A stretch of DNA of 64,000 bases from Marinobacter sp. NP-4(2019) (GCF_003994855.1 NZ_CP034142.1:1-64000); one strand, 5' to 3'; counted from the first letter of the stretch, positions 8,380 through 17,621 are shown. Numbers and translations: made by a program. Notes: generated from the sequence alone by a model not told the origin.

Positions 8380-9654
8380 ATGAAGGGAACAGTGACCAAC
8401 AGTATCAAAGGCGCATTCCGTATTGGCCAGACAGTATCCGTACTGGGCCGGACCGGTGTTAACTGGTTGCGGGGCGATCGCCCGCCGACGCCACGACTGT
8501 TACGTCAGACGTTTGAGTCCCTTGGCGCAACCTACATAAAGCTTGGCCAGTTTATTGCCAGTTCTCCCACGTTTTTCCCGAAGGAATACGTGGAAGAGTT
8601 TCAGTATTGTCTGGACAAGACCCCTAATCTGCCCTTCAGTGTGATCAAAAAAATCATACGTGAAGAGCTGGGTCGGCCGATCGATCAGGTGTTTGCGGAG
8701 ATCGATCCGGTCGCCCTGGCCTCAGCCTCCATTGCCCAGGTTCACGCAGCCAGGTTGCTGACTGGCGAAGAGGTGGTCATCAAGGTACAGAAGCCCGGGG
8801 TGGAAAACATCCTGCTGACGGATCTGAATTTCCTGTACCTGTCTGCAAAGATCCTGGAAACCCTGGCACCGAAACTGTCCTGGACGTCCCTCTCCGGTAT
8901 CGTTGAGGAAATCCAGCGCACCATGATGGAAGAGTGTGATTTCATCAAGGAAGCCAACAACCTCAAAGTGTTTCGCGATTTCCTGCACAACACCCATAAC
9001 GAGGATGCCGCGGTTCCGCTGGTGTACGAACATTGCAGTACCCGACGTATCCTCACCATGGAACGATTCCACGGTGTTCCCCTCACCGACCTGGAAAGCA
9101 TTCGCGGTTATGCCCGTGATCCCGAGCGCACGCTGATTACTGCGATGAATACCTGGTTTTCCAGTCTGACCCAGTGTGAGTTTTTCCATGCGGATGTGCA
9201 TGCGGGAAACCTGATGGTGTTGAAGGACGGTCGGGTCGGGTTTATTGATTTTGGTATTGTAGGGCGTATTCGGCCCGATACCTGGCAGGCGGTCAGCGAT
9301 TTTATCTCGGCAGTGATGGTTGGTCATTTTGAAGGTATGGCGGACGCCATGATTCGCATCGGCATCACTCACGAGCATGTGGAAGTCTCGGCTTTGGCCG
9401 GTGACTTACGGAAATTGTACCAGCAAATGGATACCATGGTGCCGGACCATATGCCCTATGAAGCGGAACAGGCTGAGGACGACGTAAACAACATCCTGAT
9501 GGATATGGTCAAGATTGGTGAAAGCCACGGTCTGCATTTCCCCAGGGAGTTTGCTCTGTTGCTGAAGCAGTTCCTCTATTTCGATCGTTACGTGCACATC
9601 CTGGCGCCGGAAATGGATGTGTTTATGGATGAACGGTTGAACATGCTCCACTGA
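8380..9654 (+). CDS. ABC1/AarF/UbiB-family atypical kinase-like protein
   Basis: Member of the ABC1 (ADCK/UbiB) family of atypical kinases or ATPases, often linked to quinone or lipid metabolism. The 424 residues show the KxGQ motif (YIKLGQFIAS, residues about 52-61), the Ala-rich loop ASASIAQVHAA, the lysine in VVIKVQKPG, the catalytic HADVHAGN and the metal-binding FIDFGIVG. No C-terminal membrane helices of the UbiB type are evident. It has its own terminator and sits between dnaN and recF, which are usually adjacent. The physiological substrate is unknown; calling it UbiB proper would be unsupported. Confidence 0.85.
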   Translation: MKGTVTNSIKGAFRIGQTVSVLGRTGVNWLRGDRPPTPRLLRQTFESLGATYIKLGQFIASSPTFFPKEYVEEFQYCLDKTPNLPFSVIKKIIREELGRPIDQVFAEIDPVALASASIAQVHAARLLTGEEVVIKVQKPGVENILLTDLNFLYLSAKILETLAPKLSWTSLSGIVEEIQRTMMEECDFIKEANNLKVFRDFLHNTHNEDAAVPLVYEHCSTRRILTMERFHGVPLTDLESIRGYARDPERTLITAMNTWFSSLTQCEFFHADVHAGNLMVLKDGRVGFIDFGIVGRIRPDTWQAVSDFISAVMVGHFEGMADAMIRIGITHEHVEVSALAGDLRKLYQQMDTMVPDHMPYEAEQAEDDVNNILMDMVKIGESHGLHFPREFALLLKQFLYFDRYVHILAPEMDVFMDERLNMLH

Positions 9655-9739
9655 GCAAACAGGCCATTCAGGGGAGGTAAACGAATGTTGGCAAATAAGC
9701 CTTAATCGTCGCCTTCCTGCTGAGGGTTTTGTACACTAG

Positions 9740-9773
9740 GGCAGCACTCGCATCGGCGGGCGCTGCCTTTTTT
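9740..9773 (+). terminator. Rho-independent terminator after the ABC1-family gene
   Basis: GGCAGC / GCTGCC stem with a 16-nt loop followed by six T residues (9768-9773). It separates the ABC1 gene from recF, so recF and gyrB probably need their own promoter. Confidence 0.6.
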
Positions 9774-9807
9774 ATTTCTGATACATTCTCCGGTAAATTC
9801 CTACTCT

Positions 9808-10938
9808 ATGGCGCTGGTCAAACTGCAAACGGAACACTTCCGGAACCTCTCCTCCGCGCCTGTTACCTTTTCCCCGTCCTTTAACCTTTTGTTTGGCGAG
9901 AACGGCAGCGGTAAGACCAGTGTGCTTGAAGCCATCGGTTATCTCGGACTTGGTCGCTCTTTTCGCGTTAGCCGTCACCAGGCAGTCGTTCAACATGGGC
10001 AACAGCGGCTGACGGTATTCGGTGGACTGGATCAGGGGCTCGATGATGTTATGGCGGAGCCGGGGGCTCCCGGACAACTGACGCATCGATTGGGATTTTC
10101 CCGGGATGTTGGCCAGAAGGAAACGACCCTACGGGTGGATGGAGAAGCGGTGAAGAATCTGTCTTCTCTGGCCCGCCATCTTCCAGTGTCCGTGATCGAT
10201 CCCGGTGTATTTGACATAGTGGCGGGTGGTCCCGGAAAACGCCGGCAATTTCTGGACTGGGCAGTGTTCCACGTGGAACCTTCCTTTGCGAATGTGTGGC
10301 AACAGTGCCAAAGAGTGACGTCACAGCGGAATCAAACGCTGAGAAATGGTAGACTAGACGAAGCCTTGATCCAGGTGTGGGATGGTCAGTATACCCAGCT
10401 GGCAAACCGGCTGACGGAAGCCAGGCGAGCTGCCTTCGCCCTGTTTGAATCGGCATTTGAACGCCTGTTGGAAGAGGTGGATGCGCCCTGGGTTGAAGGC
10501 ATGAAAATGGACTTTTATCCGGGTTGGGATATTACCCAGCCACTCTCCGATGTGCTCGCAGCTCATCGGGAACAAGAGCTGCGAATGGGGCACACGTTGT
10601 ATGGCCCTAATCGTGCTGATGTGAAGTTGCGGTTTCAGGGCAGACCGGTTGCAGAGACCTTTTCCAGAGGTCAGCAAAAAGCCCTCGTGATTCTGATGAA
10701 GATTGCTCAGGGTATGGTGTTGAGCAATCTTGGCAAGCAGGTGACGTTCTTGTTGGATGACATCAATGCCGAACTGGATGTCAGCCATCGGGCCATGCTT
10801 GCGCAGAAACTGTATGAGCTTCGATGTCAGGTCTTTATGACCTCCATTGAGCCGCCCCGCCCCGATGAATTGTGGCGGGATGAGAAACCGGAATATCGGA
10901 TGTTCCACGTGGAACATGGCAAATTGAAGGAAGAATAA
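9808..10938 (+). CDS. recF: DNA replication/repair protein RecF
   Basis: SMC-like ATPase that works with RecO and RecR in loading RecA at gaps. The 376 residues carry Walker A GENGSGKTS (about 30-38), the ABC-type signature FSRGQQKALVI, and Walker B FLLDDINAELD. No clear ribosome-binding site precedes the ATG. Two parS sites are embedded in the coding sequence: one encodes the conserved VFHVEP segment and the other the MFHVEH near the C-terminus, so these codons do double duty. Confidence 0.97.
   Translation: MALVKLQTEHFRNLSSAPVTFSPSFNLLFGENGSGKTSVLEAIGYLGLGRSFRVSRHQAVVQHGQQRLTVFGGLDQGLDDVMAEPGAPGQLTHRLGFSRDVGQKETTLRVDGEAVKNLSSLARHLPVSVIDPGVFDIVAGGPGKRRQFLDWAVFHVEPSFANVWQQCQRVTSQRNQTLRNGRLDEALIQVWDGQYTQLANRLTEARRAAFALFESAFERLLEEVDAPWVEGMKMDFYPGWDITQPLSDVLAAHREQELRMGHTLYGPNRADVKLRFQGRPVAETFSRGQQKALVILMKIAQGMVLSNLGKQVTFLLDDINAELDVSHRAMLAQKLYELRCQVFMTSIEPPRPDELWRDEKPEYRMFHVEHGKLKEE
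10265..10280. promoter_or_regulatory. parS: parS centromere site 1 (inside recF)
   Basis: TGTTCCACGTGGAACC, the published Pseudomonas-type ParB-binding sequence with 15 of 16 positions palindromic. It encodes part of VFHVEP in RecF. Located about 5 kb from oriC, where chromosomal parS sites are expected. Confidence 0.9.
10901..10916. promoter_or_regulatory. parS: parS centromere site 2 (inside recF)
   Basis: TGTTCCACGTGGAACA, a perfect 16-bp palindrome and exact parS match, 636 bp from the first site and within the last codons of recF (MFHVEH). Confidence 0.92.
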
Positions 10939-11013
10939 GTCTGGGTGGCGCACTATGACGCTGGCACAAACCGGCCATTCGGCGACCCGGTAATTACCCA
11001 TCAGGAGTACCTA

Positions 11014-13428
11014 ATGAGCGAATCGAGCTACAATTCCTCCAGTATCAAAGTCTTGAAAGGACTGGACGCGGTTCGGAAACGGCCCGGGATGTACATCGGC
11101 GATACCGACGATGGCACCGGTCTGCACCACATGGTGTTTGAGCTGGTGGATAACTCCATTGATGAAGCTCTGGCCGGGTATTGCTCCGAAATCGGCGTCA
11201 TTATCCATCCGGATGAATCCGTCACCGTGAAAGATAATGGTCGGGGGATTCCCACGGATCTGCACGAAGAGGAAGGGGTATCCGCAGCGGAAGTGATCAT
11301 GACCGTGCTTCACGCCGGCGGGAAGTTCGACGATAACTCCTACAAGGTTTCCGGTGGTCTGCACGGTGTCGGTGTCTCTGTTGTAAACGCCCTGTCCTCT
11401 ACCCTTACGCTGACCATCCGTAGGGAAGGCAAAGTCTATGAACAGTCCTACAGCCATGGGGTACCGAATGCACCTCTGAGCGTGGTGGGAGATACAGACG
11501 CCAGTGGCACCAAGGTTCACTTTATTCCGTCCCCGGACACCTTTACCCATATCGAATTCCACTACGATATTCTGGCCAAACGACTCCGTGAGCTGGCCTT
11601 TCTTAACAGCGGGGTGCGTATCCGTCTGACTGACGAGCGTAGCGGCAAGGAAGAGGTGTTTGAATACGAGGGTGGCCTACGGGCGTTCGTGGAGCATCTG
11701 AACACCAACAAGACCCCCATCAACCGGGTATTCCACTTCAATACGGAACGGGAAGACGGTATCGCGGTGGAAGTGGCAATGCAGTGGAACGATGCATTCC
11801 AGGAGAACATCTACTGTTTCACCAACAACATCCCACAGCGGGATGGTGGTACCCACCTTGCCGGCTTCCGTGCGGCCCTGACCCGCTCCCTCAATAACTA
11901 CATTGAGCATGAAGGCCTGGGCAAGAAAGCCAAGGTCAGCACCTCCGGGGACGATGCCCGTGAAGGTCTGACGGCGATCATCAGTGTGAAAGTACCGGAT
12001 CCGAAATTTTCGTCCCAGACCAAGGACAAACTGGTGTCCTCGGAAGTGAAAACCGCGGTGGAACAGGAGTTGTATCAGTCCTTCGCGGACTTCCTGCAGG
12101 AACAGCCCAACGAAGCCAAGCTGATTGTGAACAAGATGATCGAGGCCGCGCGGGCCCGTGAAGCGGCCCGGAAGGCCCGGGACATGACCCGTCGCAAGGG
12201 CGCACTGGACATCGCCGGCCTGCCGGGCAAGCTGGCAGACTGCCAGGAAAAGGATCCCGCGCTGTCTGAACTGTTCATTGTGGAGGGTGACTCGGCCGGT
12301 GGGAGTGCCAAGCAGGGCCGAGCTCGCAAGACCCAGGCCATTCTTCCACTGAAAGGTAAGATACTCAACGTGGAAAAAGCCCGGTTCGACAAGATGCTGT
12401 CATCTGCGGAAGTGGGCACACTGATCACGGCACTGGGCTGTGGAATCGGTCGCGAGGAGTTCAATCCGGAGAAACTCCGTTATCACTCCATCATCATCAT
12501 GACCGATGCCGATGTGGACGGTTCCCACATTCGCACCCTGCTGCTGACCTTCCTGTTCCGCCAGATGCGCGAAATTATCGAGCGTGGCCACGTCTTTATC
12601 GCCATGCCGCCGCTGTACAAGGTCAAGCGTGGTAAGCAGGAGCAGTACCTGAAGGACGAGAAAGCCAAGGTCGCCTACCTGACCCAGACGGCCCTGGAAG
12701 GCGCCCAGCTTTACGTCAACCCGGAAGCACCGGCGATCAAGGATTCGGCACTGGAAACCATGGTGAAGGATTACCAGGCAGTGATGGCGATGATCGATCG
12801 GCTGTCCCGCGCTTACCCGGCCAAGGTTCTCGAGCAGATGCTGCAGAACGTGACCCTGAAGCCGGAAGATTTGAAAGAAGAGGAAGCGGTGGCACGCTGG
12901 GTGGCGCGTCTGGGCGATGGCCTCGACCTGGATACCCGTACCGGCACCAAGTACACCTTCTCGGTGGAGAAGGACTCCGAGCGCAACCTGTACCTGCCAA
13001 AGGTGGTGATCTACGTGCACGGTATTCCCTACACCCACGTGTTCAACCACGAGTTCTTTGAGTCCTCCTCCTACGCCGCCATTGCCCGCATGGGCGAGAC
13101 CCTGGACGGCCTAATCGAGGAAGGTGCCTACATCCAGCGTGGTGAGCGCAAGCAGGCCGTGCTGTCCTTTGAAGGCGCTCTGGACTGGCTGATGAAAGAA
13201 GCTCAGCGCGGCCTCAACATCCAGCGCTATAAGGGATTGGGTGAAATGAACCCGGAGCAGTTGTGGGAAACCACGATGGATCCGGAAACCCGCCGCATGA
13301 TGAAAGTGACCATCGAGGATGCCATCGCGGCCGATCAGATCTTCACCACGCTGATGGGTGACGATGTTGAACCGCGCCGGGCGTTTATCCAGAGCAACGC
13401 TCTGGAAGTGACCAACCTGGACGTCTGA
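11014..13428 (+). CDS. gyrB: DNA gyrase subunit B
   Basis: ATPase subunit of gyrase, which introduces negative supercoils. The start ATG at 11014 has CAGGAG nearby upstream and yields MSESSYNSSSIKVLKGLDAVRKRP; an in-frame upstream extension of 23 codons is rejected. The 804 residues contain the GHKL ATPase motifs (DNSIDEALAG, DNGRGIP, GGLHGVG), the TOPRIM segment with EGDSAGGSAKQGR near residue 424 and DADVDGSHIRTLLL, and the long gammaproteobacterial insert before the C-terminal QRYKGLGEMNPEQLWETTMDP. Confidence 0.99.
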   Translation: MSESSYNSSSIKVLKGLDAVRKRPGMYIGDTDDGTGLHHMVFELVDNSIDEALAGYCSEIGVIIHPDESVTVKDNGRGIPTDLHEEEGVSAAEVIMTVLHAGGKFDDNSYKVSGGLHGVGVSVVNALSSTLTLTIRREGKVYEQSYSHGVPNAPLSVVGDTDASGTKVHFIPSPDTFTHIEFHYDILAKRLRELAFLNSGVRIRLTDERSGKEEVFEYEGGLRAFVEHLNTNKTPINRVFHFNTEREDGIAVEVAMQWNDAFQENIYCFTNNIPQRDGGTHLAGFRAALTRSLNNYIEHEGLGKKAKVSTSGDDAREGLTAIISVKVPDPKFSSQTKDKLVSSEVKTAVEQELYQSFADFLQEQPNEAKLIVNKMIEAARAREAARKARDMTRRKGALDIAGLPGKLADCQEKDPALSELFIVEGDSAGGSAKQGRARKTQAILPLKGKILNVEKARFDKMLSSAEVGTLITALGCGIGREEFNPEKLRYHSIIIMTDADVDGSHIRTLLLTFLFRQMREIIERGHVFIAMPPLYKVKRGKQEQYLKDEKAKVAYLTQTALEGAQLYVNPEAPAIKDSALETMVKDYQAVMAMIDRLSRAYPAKVLEQMLQNVTLKPEDLKEEEAVARWVARLGDGLDLDTRTGTKYTFSVEKDSERNLYLPKVVIYVHGIPYTHVFNHEFFESSSYAAIARMGETLDGLIEEGAYIQRGERKQAVLSFEGALDWLMKEAQRGLNIQRYKGLGEMNPEQLWETTMDPETRRMMKVTIEDAIAADQIFTTLMGDDVEPRRAFIQSNALEVTNLDV

Positions 13429-13450
13429 TCAACGGCATTTCGGAAGCAAT

Positions 13451-13482
13451 AAAAAAGGCGACCAGATGGTCGCCTTTTTTAT
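13451..13482. terminator. Bidirectional Rho-independent terminator
   Basis: A perfect 8-bp stem (GGCGACCA / TGGTCGCC) is flanked by six A on one side and six T on the other, so it can end both gyrB (rightward) and the TetR gene (leftward). Confidence 0.92.
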
Positions 13483-13487
13483 TGAAA

Positions 13488-14180
13488 TCAGTTGGTTGAA
13501 CGTAAATAACTTTCCACGACATCCCTCAACACGGATGCATATTCATCCACTGAGATTTCCTGATCCCGATACTTGCGACGTTTCAGGTACCAATCCTGAA
13601 GCATGGCTTTGATCAGGGAAGACACCAGGCGTGCGTTCTTTGGTGAAAATACCTGTTCCTTGATACCGTCCTCAATCACCGTCTGGAAAATGGATTCAAT
13701 CTCCAGTTCGATGGCAATGGCGTTTCTTTTCTCGGGTGTTGGCAGGCTCTTGGCCTCCATGTACGAGAAGTAAAACCACGAGCGCATCAGTTCGCTAAGA
13801 TAGAGGTGGGCCTTGATGGCGGCATAAAGCCGCTCCCGTGTGTCTGGAACATCGGCGGTATAGTGCAGAAGTGTACGTCGGGTGATGATAAAGCCGTGGC
13901 TCTGGATCAGGTGAATGAGGTCGTCCTTGTTGCGGATGTAGGCATACAACCCGCCCATGCTCATACCGGCGTCGGCGCATAAATCCCGCAGGGTCATGGC
14001 GTGAAAGCCCTTGGAATTAGCCAGCCGAAGGGTGGAATCAATAATACGGGTGAGGTTTTTCACCGCAGTGGCTTCTTTCTTGATACTGATGCGGTCGGTG
14101 TTTTCCCGGTACAGTTCTCGAATTATATCCTCTTTGGACATGATCAGTTCGGACCGGAAATTTTCGTAATTGGTGATCAT
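13488..14180 (-). CDS. TetR-family transcriptional regulator
   Basis: A one-component repressor-type protein. The helix-turn-helix is clear: an N-terminal helix IIDSTLRLANSKGFHAMTLRDLC followed by AGMSMGGLYAYIRNKDDLIHLI. The C-terminal ligand-binding domain has no family I can name. The start is uncertain: the ATG at 14180 gives 230 residues, the ATG at 14141 gives 217; neither has a strong Shine-Dalgarno sequence. It lies at the end of the leftward acyl-CoA/Liv transport cluster and is the obvious candidate regulator of that cluster, probably responding to an acyl-CoA. Confidence 0.85.
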   Translation of the reverse strand: MITNYENFRSELIMSKEDIIRELYRENTDRISIKKEATAVKNLTRIIDSTLRLANSKGFHAMTLRDLCADAGMSMGGLYAYIRNKDDLIHLIQSHGFIITRRTLLHYTADVPDTRERLYAAIKAHLYLSELMRSWFYFSYMEAKSLPTPEKRNAIAIELEIESIFQTVIEDGIKEQVFSPKNARLVSSLIKAMLQDWYLKRRKYRDQEISVDEYASVLRDVVESYLRSTN

Positions 14181-14204
14181 AATGACGGTGCCAGAGTCCT
14201 TTAT

Positions 14205-14240
14205 TGGGCGCAGAGTATACGTTAACCTCAAACCGGCTTG
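14205..14240 (-). promoter_or_regulatory. Possible autoregulated promoter of the TetR gene
   Basis: On the minus strand a TATACT -10-like hexamer (about 14216-14211) lies 17 bases from a weak -35. A 12-bp near-palindrome CAAACCGGCTTG (14229-14240) overlaps that interval. A stem-loop (14247-14271) separates it from livF. This suggests the regulator has its own promoter, but the evidence is modest. Confidence 0.28.
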
Positions 14241-14246
14241 AAATCA

Positions 14247-14271
14247 GCCCGATGGTCCCCTGCCGTCGGGC
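14247..14271 (-). other. Hairpin between livF and the TetR gene
   Basis: GCCCGATGG / CCGTCGGGC stem (one G-T pair) with a 7-nt loop, just after the livF stop. No T-tract follows on the minus strand; possible weak terminator or processing site. Confidence 0.35.
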
Positions 14272-14287
14272 CATATGCACGGGCCTG

Positions 14288-14992
14288 TCAGGCCACAGAG
14301 AGAAAACGCTCCTGGGTTTCCTGGTCCTTCTTCAGTTCCGCGCTGGATGTCTCATGGACCACCTGCCCCTTCTCCAGAATGTAGGCACGGCGTGCATGTT
14401 TGAGAGCAAAGTGAACACTTTGATCGGTGAACAGGATGGTGGTGGTTTTACTGAGATCGTCAATCAGTTCCCCAATCTGCTTTACGATCACCGGGGCGAG
14501 ACCTTCGTTAGGTTCATCAAGCAGTAACAGCCGTGGTTGAATCATCAACGACCGCGCCACCGCGAGCATTTGTTGCTGACCGCCGGACAGGGTAGCGCCA
14601 TCCTGGTCCGCCAACTCTCCTAGCATGGGGTACTTGTCGAGAATGCCGGCCACGGTCCAGGGGGACTGTTGTCCCTGACGTTGATAGCGGGCGACATCCA
14701 GGTTTTCCCGGACACTGAGGCCCGGAAATATCCTTCGGTCTTCCGGCACATAGCCGATCCCTGCCCTTGCGATACGGTGCGCCCGCCAACCACTGACGGT
14801 TTGACCATCGAAGATGATGCTGCCACTACGCGGGGGTGTCAGGCCCATGATGCTCTTCAGCGTGGTGCTTTTGCCCGCGCCATTGCGGCCCAGCAAACAG
14901 ACCGTTTCGCCTTCATCAAGCTTGAGGGAAACGCCCTGCAGTGCCTGGCTCTCGCCATAAAAGGTCTGGATGTTCTGTACGTCGAGAATCAT
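14288..14992 (-). CDS. livF: Branched-chain-type ABC transporter ATPase (LivF-like)
   Basis: Cytoplasmic ATPase of a HAAT-family importer. In 234 residues it shows Walker A GRNGAGKST (about 35-43), the Q-loop, the ABC signature LSGGQQQMLAVARSL, Walker B LLLLDEPNEGLAP and the switch His region. Its ATG overlaps the livG stop (ATGA). The gene neighbourhood (acyl-CoA synthetase, acyl-CoA dehydrogenase) argues that the substrate is a carboxylic acid and not leucine. Confidence 0.93.
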   Translation of the reverse strand: MILDVQNIQTFYGESQALQGVSLKLDEGETVCLLGRNGAGKSTTLKSIMGLTPPRSGSIIFDGQTVSGWRAHRIARAGIGYVPEDRRIFPGLSVRENLDVARYQRQGQQSPWTVAGILDKYPMLGELADQDGATLSGGQQQMLAVARSLMIQPRLLLLDEPNEGLAPVIVKQIGELIDDLSKTTTILFTDQSVHFALKHARRAYILEKGQVVHETSSAELKKDQETQERFLSVA

Positions 14993-15774
14993 GCCACTAC
15001 CTCCTGTTCTGCGTCCTCTTCGTCTTCTTCTCCCAGATAGGCCGTACGAACATCCGGGTGGTTCCTAACCTCTTCGGGGGTTCCGGCGAACAGCTTTTCG
15101 CCCCGGTGCATGACCAAGATCCGGTCGGCCAGGTTAAACACCACGTCCATGTCGTGTTCGGTGATCAGAAAAGTGTAGTCTCCGCTGCTGGCCAGATTCC
15201 TGATCAGTGCGGTAGTGCGATGGGTTTCATCCGGGGTCATACCCGCGGTGGGCTCATCCAGCAGCACCAGTTTGGGGCGGGTCGCAAGCACCATGGCGAT
15301 CTCCAGCAAGCGTTTGTCCCCGTAACTGATGACTTCGGCGGTACGATCCGCCAGTTGATTGATCGCCAGCCGCTCCAGCAGAACCATGGCTTCTTTCTGG
15401 ATGGCCGTGTTGCGGGACGCAATGTTGAACAACTTGCGACTGTGACCGTGATAGGCGGACAATACCACCTCGACATTCTCCTGCACGGTCATTTCCGGAA
15501 AAATATTGTTGATCTGGAAGGAGCGGGAAATCCCCAGCCGGCTGATCTTGTGAGGTGGCAGCCCGGTGATGTCCTGATCATCAAGGACGATGCGGCCCTC
15601 AGTGGGCAGCATACGCCCCGAGACCATATTGTAGAACGTGGTCTTGCCGGCGCCGTTGGGGCCGATAATGGCAACGGTTTCCCTTGGTATGACGTCCAGG
15701 TCAATGCCAGAGACGGCGGTGTTTCCACCAAACCGCTTGGTCAGGTTGGAGATGGTCAGTATGGATGTGGTCAT
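14989..15774 (-). CDS. livG: Branched-chain-type ABC transporter ATPase (LivG-like)
   Basis: The second ATPase of the importer. The start at 15774 (MTTSILTISNLTKRFGG) has GGAGG seven bases upstream and overlaps the livM stop by four bases. Within 261 residues: Walker A GPNGAGKTTFYN, signature ISYGDKRLLEIA (the LSYG variant usual for LivG), Walker B LVLLDEPTAGMTPDE, and the TEHDMDVV switch region. The C-terminus is unusually acidic (EEDEEDAEQEVVA). Confidence 0.93.
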   Translation of the reverse strand: MTTSILTISNLTKRFGGNTAVSGIDLDVIPRETVAIIGPNGAGKTTFYNMVSGRMLPTEGRIVLDDQDITGLPPHKISRLGISRSFQINNIFPEMTVQENVEVVLSAYHGHSRKLFNIASRNTAIQKEAMVLLERLAINQLADRTAEVISYGDKRLLEIAMVLATRPKLVLLDEPTAGMTPDETHRTTALIRNLASSGDYTFLITEHDMDVVFNLADRILVMHRGEKLFAGTPEEVRNHPDVRTAYLGEEDEEDAEQEVVA

Positions 15775-16718
15775 TTTCTTGCCTCCAGCCACCAGTCAAG
15801 GAAGGTACCTAACAGGCCTTTGCGGAAGAACACCACCATCAGCGCAAGAATAATACCCAGAACCAGCATCCAGGATTCGGTGAAACTGGTGATCAAGGTT
15901 TCCAGCAGGACAAAAACTGTGGCGCCGATGAACGGCCCAAGGAAGTAGCCGGTACCCCCAAGAATAGACATGAGTACTGGTTCCGCGGATGTTGACCAAT
16001 GAATCAGTTCCGGACTGGCCACCCGGAGGAAGGGCGCGATCAGGCCTCCCGCGAGGCCGGCAAAGCTGCCGGCAATGACAAATGCCACCAGACGATAGGT
16101 GCGAACGTTCAGGCCGGCGAACGAGACCCGTTCCGGATTCTGGCGAATGGCCTTCAGAATCATCCCGAATGAGCTGCGACAGATAAGGTACAACACCAGT
16201 GCGGCGACACCGACGATGGCCAGGACGACATGGTAGTACACCGTTGGATTACCCAGTGTCAGGTTGATGCCCAGTCCGAACGAGCCGAGTGTAAAGCCGG
16301 CCAGACCATCGCTACCGCCGGTAACCGAACGCCACTGGTAGGCGATGGCGAAGACCATCATGCCAAAGGCCAGGGTCAGCATGGCGAAGTACACTTCATT
16401 GAGTCGGACGCTGAGGAAACCGATCACCAGGGCCAGCAGCGCTGACACGCCCATGGACACCAGAAGACAGGCAAGGAAGGGCCACTGCAGATGGACCAGC
16501 ACCAGAGCAGTGGCGTAGGAGCCCACCCCGAAAAATGCAGCATGACCGAAGCTCAGCATGCCGGTGTAACCGAAAACCAGATTAAAGCTGGCTGCAAACA
16601 GCCCCATGATCAGAATTTCAGTAAAGATGAAGATATAGAAATAGGAGGCTATCCAGGGCACCGCAACGAGCGCTGCCAGGGTAACCATCAAACACGCAAG
16701 AATTATTCTGGACTTCAT
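15771..16718 (-). CDS. livM: Branched-chain-type ABC transporter permease (LivM-like)
   Basis: An inner-membrane permease of 315 residues with about ten hydrophobic segments. The LivM-type motif GYTGMLSFGHAAFFGVG occurs near residue 50 and the coupling-helix region AIRQNPERVSFAGLNVRTYRL follows in the middle of the protein. Four-base overlaps join it to livG and livH, indicating translational coupling. Confidence 0.93.
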   Translation of the reverse strand: MKSRIILACLMVTLAALVAVPWIASYFYIFIFTEILIMGLFAASFNLVFGYTGMLSFGHAAFFGVGSYATALVLVHLQWPFLACLLVSMGVSALLALVIGFLSVRLNEVYFAMLTLAFGMMVFAIAYQWRSVTGGSDGLAGFTLGSFGLGINLTLGNPTVYYHVVLAIVGVAALVLYLICRSSFGMILKAIRQNPERVSFAGLNVRTYRLVAFVIAGSFAGLAGGLIAPFLRVASPELIHWSTSAEPVLMSILGGTGYFLGPFIGATVFVLLETLITSFTESWMLVLGIILALMVVFFRKGLLGTFLDWWLEARK

Positions 16719-17584
16719 ACACTTGCCCCCTTACCCATGATGCCGTTGGGTTTGAACAACAGAACCAGGGCCATACCGACAAACGGCAACAGCAGATTGA
16801 CGTCCGGCAGATAGCGCCCGCCGAAGCCGTGAATCAGTCCCAGAACCAGGGCGCCAATCAGTGCCCCCGGGAAGCTACCAAGGCCACCAATGACGACAAC
16901 GATAAAGGATTCGATGATGATCTTGTCGCCCATGCCGGGATCCACCGCCCGCATGGGCGCGGCGATAACACCGCCGAGGGCCGCCAACCAGGCACCAAAG
17001 GCGAAGACGCCGGTAACCACCAGGCGGGTGTTGATGCACAGGGCTTCGGCCATCTCCCGGTCCAGGGAGGCAGCGCGCATGATGCGACCGATACGGGTAC
17101 GGTTGAACAGGTACCAGAGGCCGGCAAGGATCGCGAACCCGACAACAATGACAAATACGCTGTAAGTGGCGACGGAGCCGCCAAGGATATCAATGGAGCC
17201 CGCGAGTAATGAGGGGGGGTCAACGACCTCAATGCCACTGCCCCAGATGATTCGGACACTTTCGTTAATGATCAGTAGTACGGCAAACGTCAGCAACAGG
17301 CTGTCAGCAATGTCCCTGCTGTAAATAAACCGCAACAGCAGCCGGTCGATGATCACCGCCAGTATGGCAACGCCAATCGGGGCCAGCACTAGCGCCGCCC
17401 AGAATGGCATGCCCATCAGGTTAATCAGGGTGAAGGCCAGATAGGCCCCCAGCATATAGAGTGCGCCGTGGGCAAAATTGATAATGTTCAACACACCAAA
17501 GACGATGTTCAGACCCACTGCGATGATGAATAGCAGCAGCCCGATATCGAGACTGTTAAGCAACGCTGATCCGATGCCAGACAT
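16715..17584 (-). CDS. livH: Branched-chain-type ABC transporter permease (LivH-like)
   Basis: The partner permease with 289 residues. The N-terminal segment GLNIVFGVLNIINFAHGALYMLGAY is the LivH signature, and a coupling segment (GRIMRAASLDREMAEALCIN) lies in the middle. The GAGG Shine-Dalgarno precedes the ATG. It follows the binding-protein gene after 83 bases that contain a stem-loop, the usual way of expressing the binding protein more than the permeases. Confidence 0.93.
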   Translation of the reverse strand: MSGIGSALLNSLDIGLLLFIIAVGLNIVFGVLNIINFAHGALYMLGAYLAFTLINLMGMPFWAALVLAPIGVAILAVIIDRLLLRFIYSRDIADSLLLTFAVLLIINESVRIIWGSGIEVVDPPSLLAGSIDILGGSVATYSVFVIVVGFAILAGLWYLFNRTRIGRIMRAASLDREMAEALCINTRLVVTGVFAFGAWLAALGGVIAAPMRAVDPGMGDKIIIESFIVVVIGGLGSFPGALIGALVLGLIHGFGGRYLPDVNLLLPFVGMALVLLFKPNGIMGKGASV

Positions 17585-17621
17585 GATGGGTTACCTCATA
17601 ACATGATTGGGCCGGTTTAGA

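Noticed and set aside
9655..9739. Promoter for recF in the gap after the ABC1-family gene
   Set aside because: A TACACT hexamer is present but no matching -35 at a suitable distance was found, so no promoter was listed.
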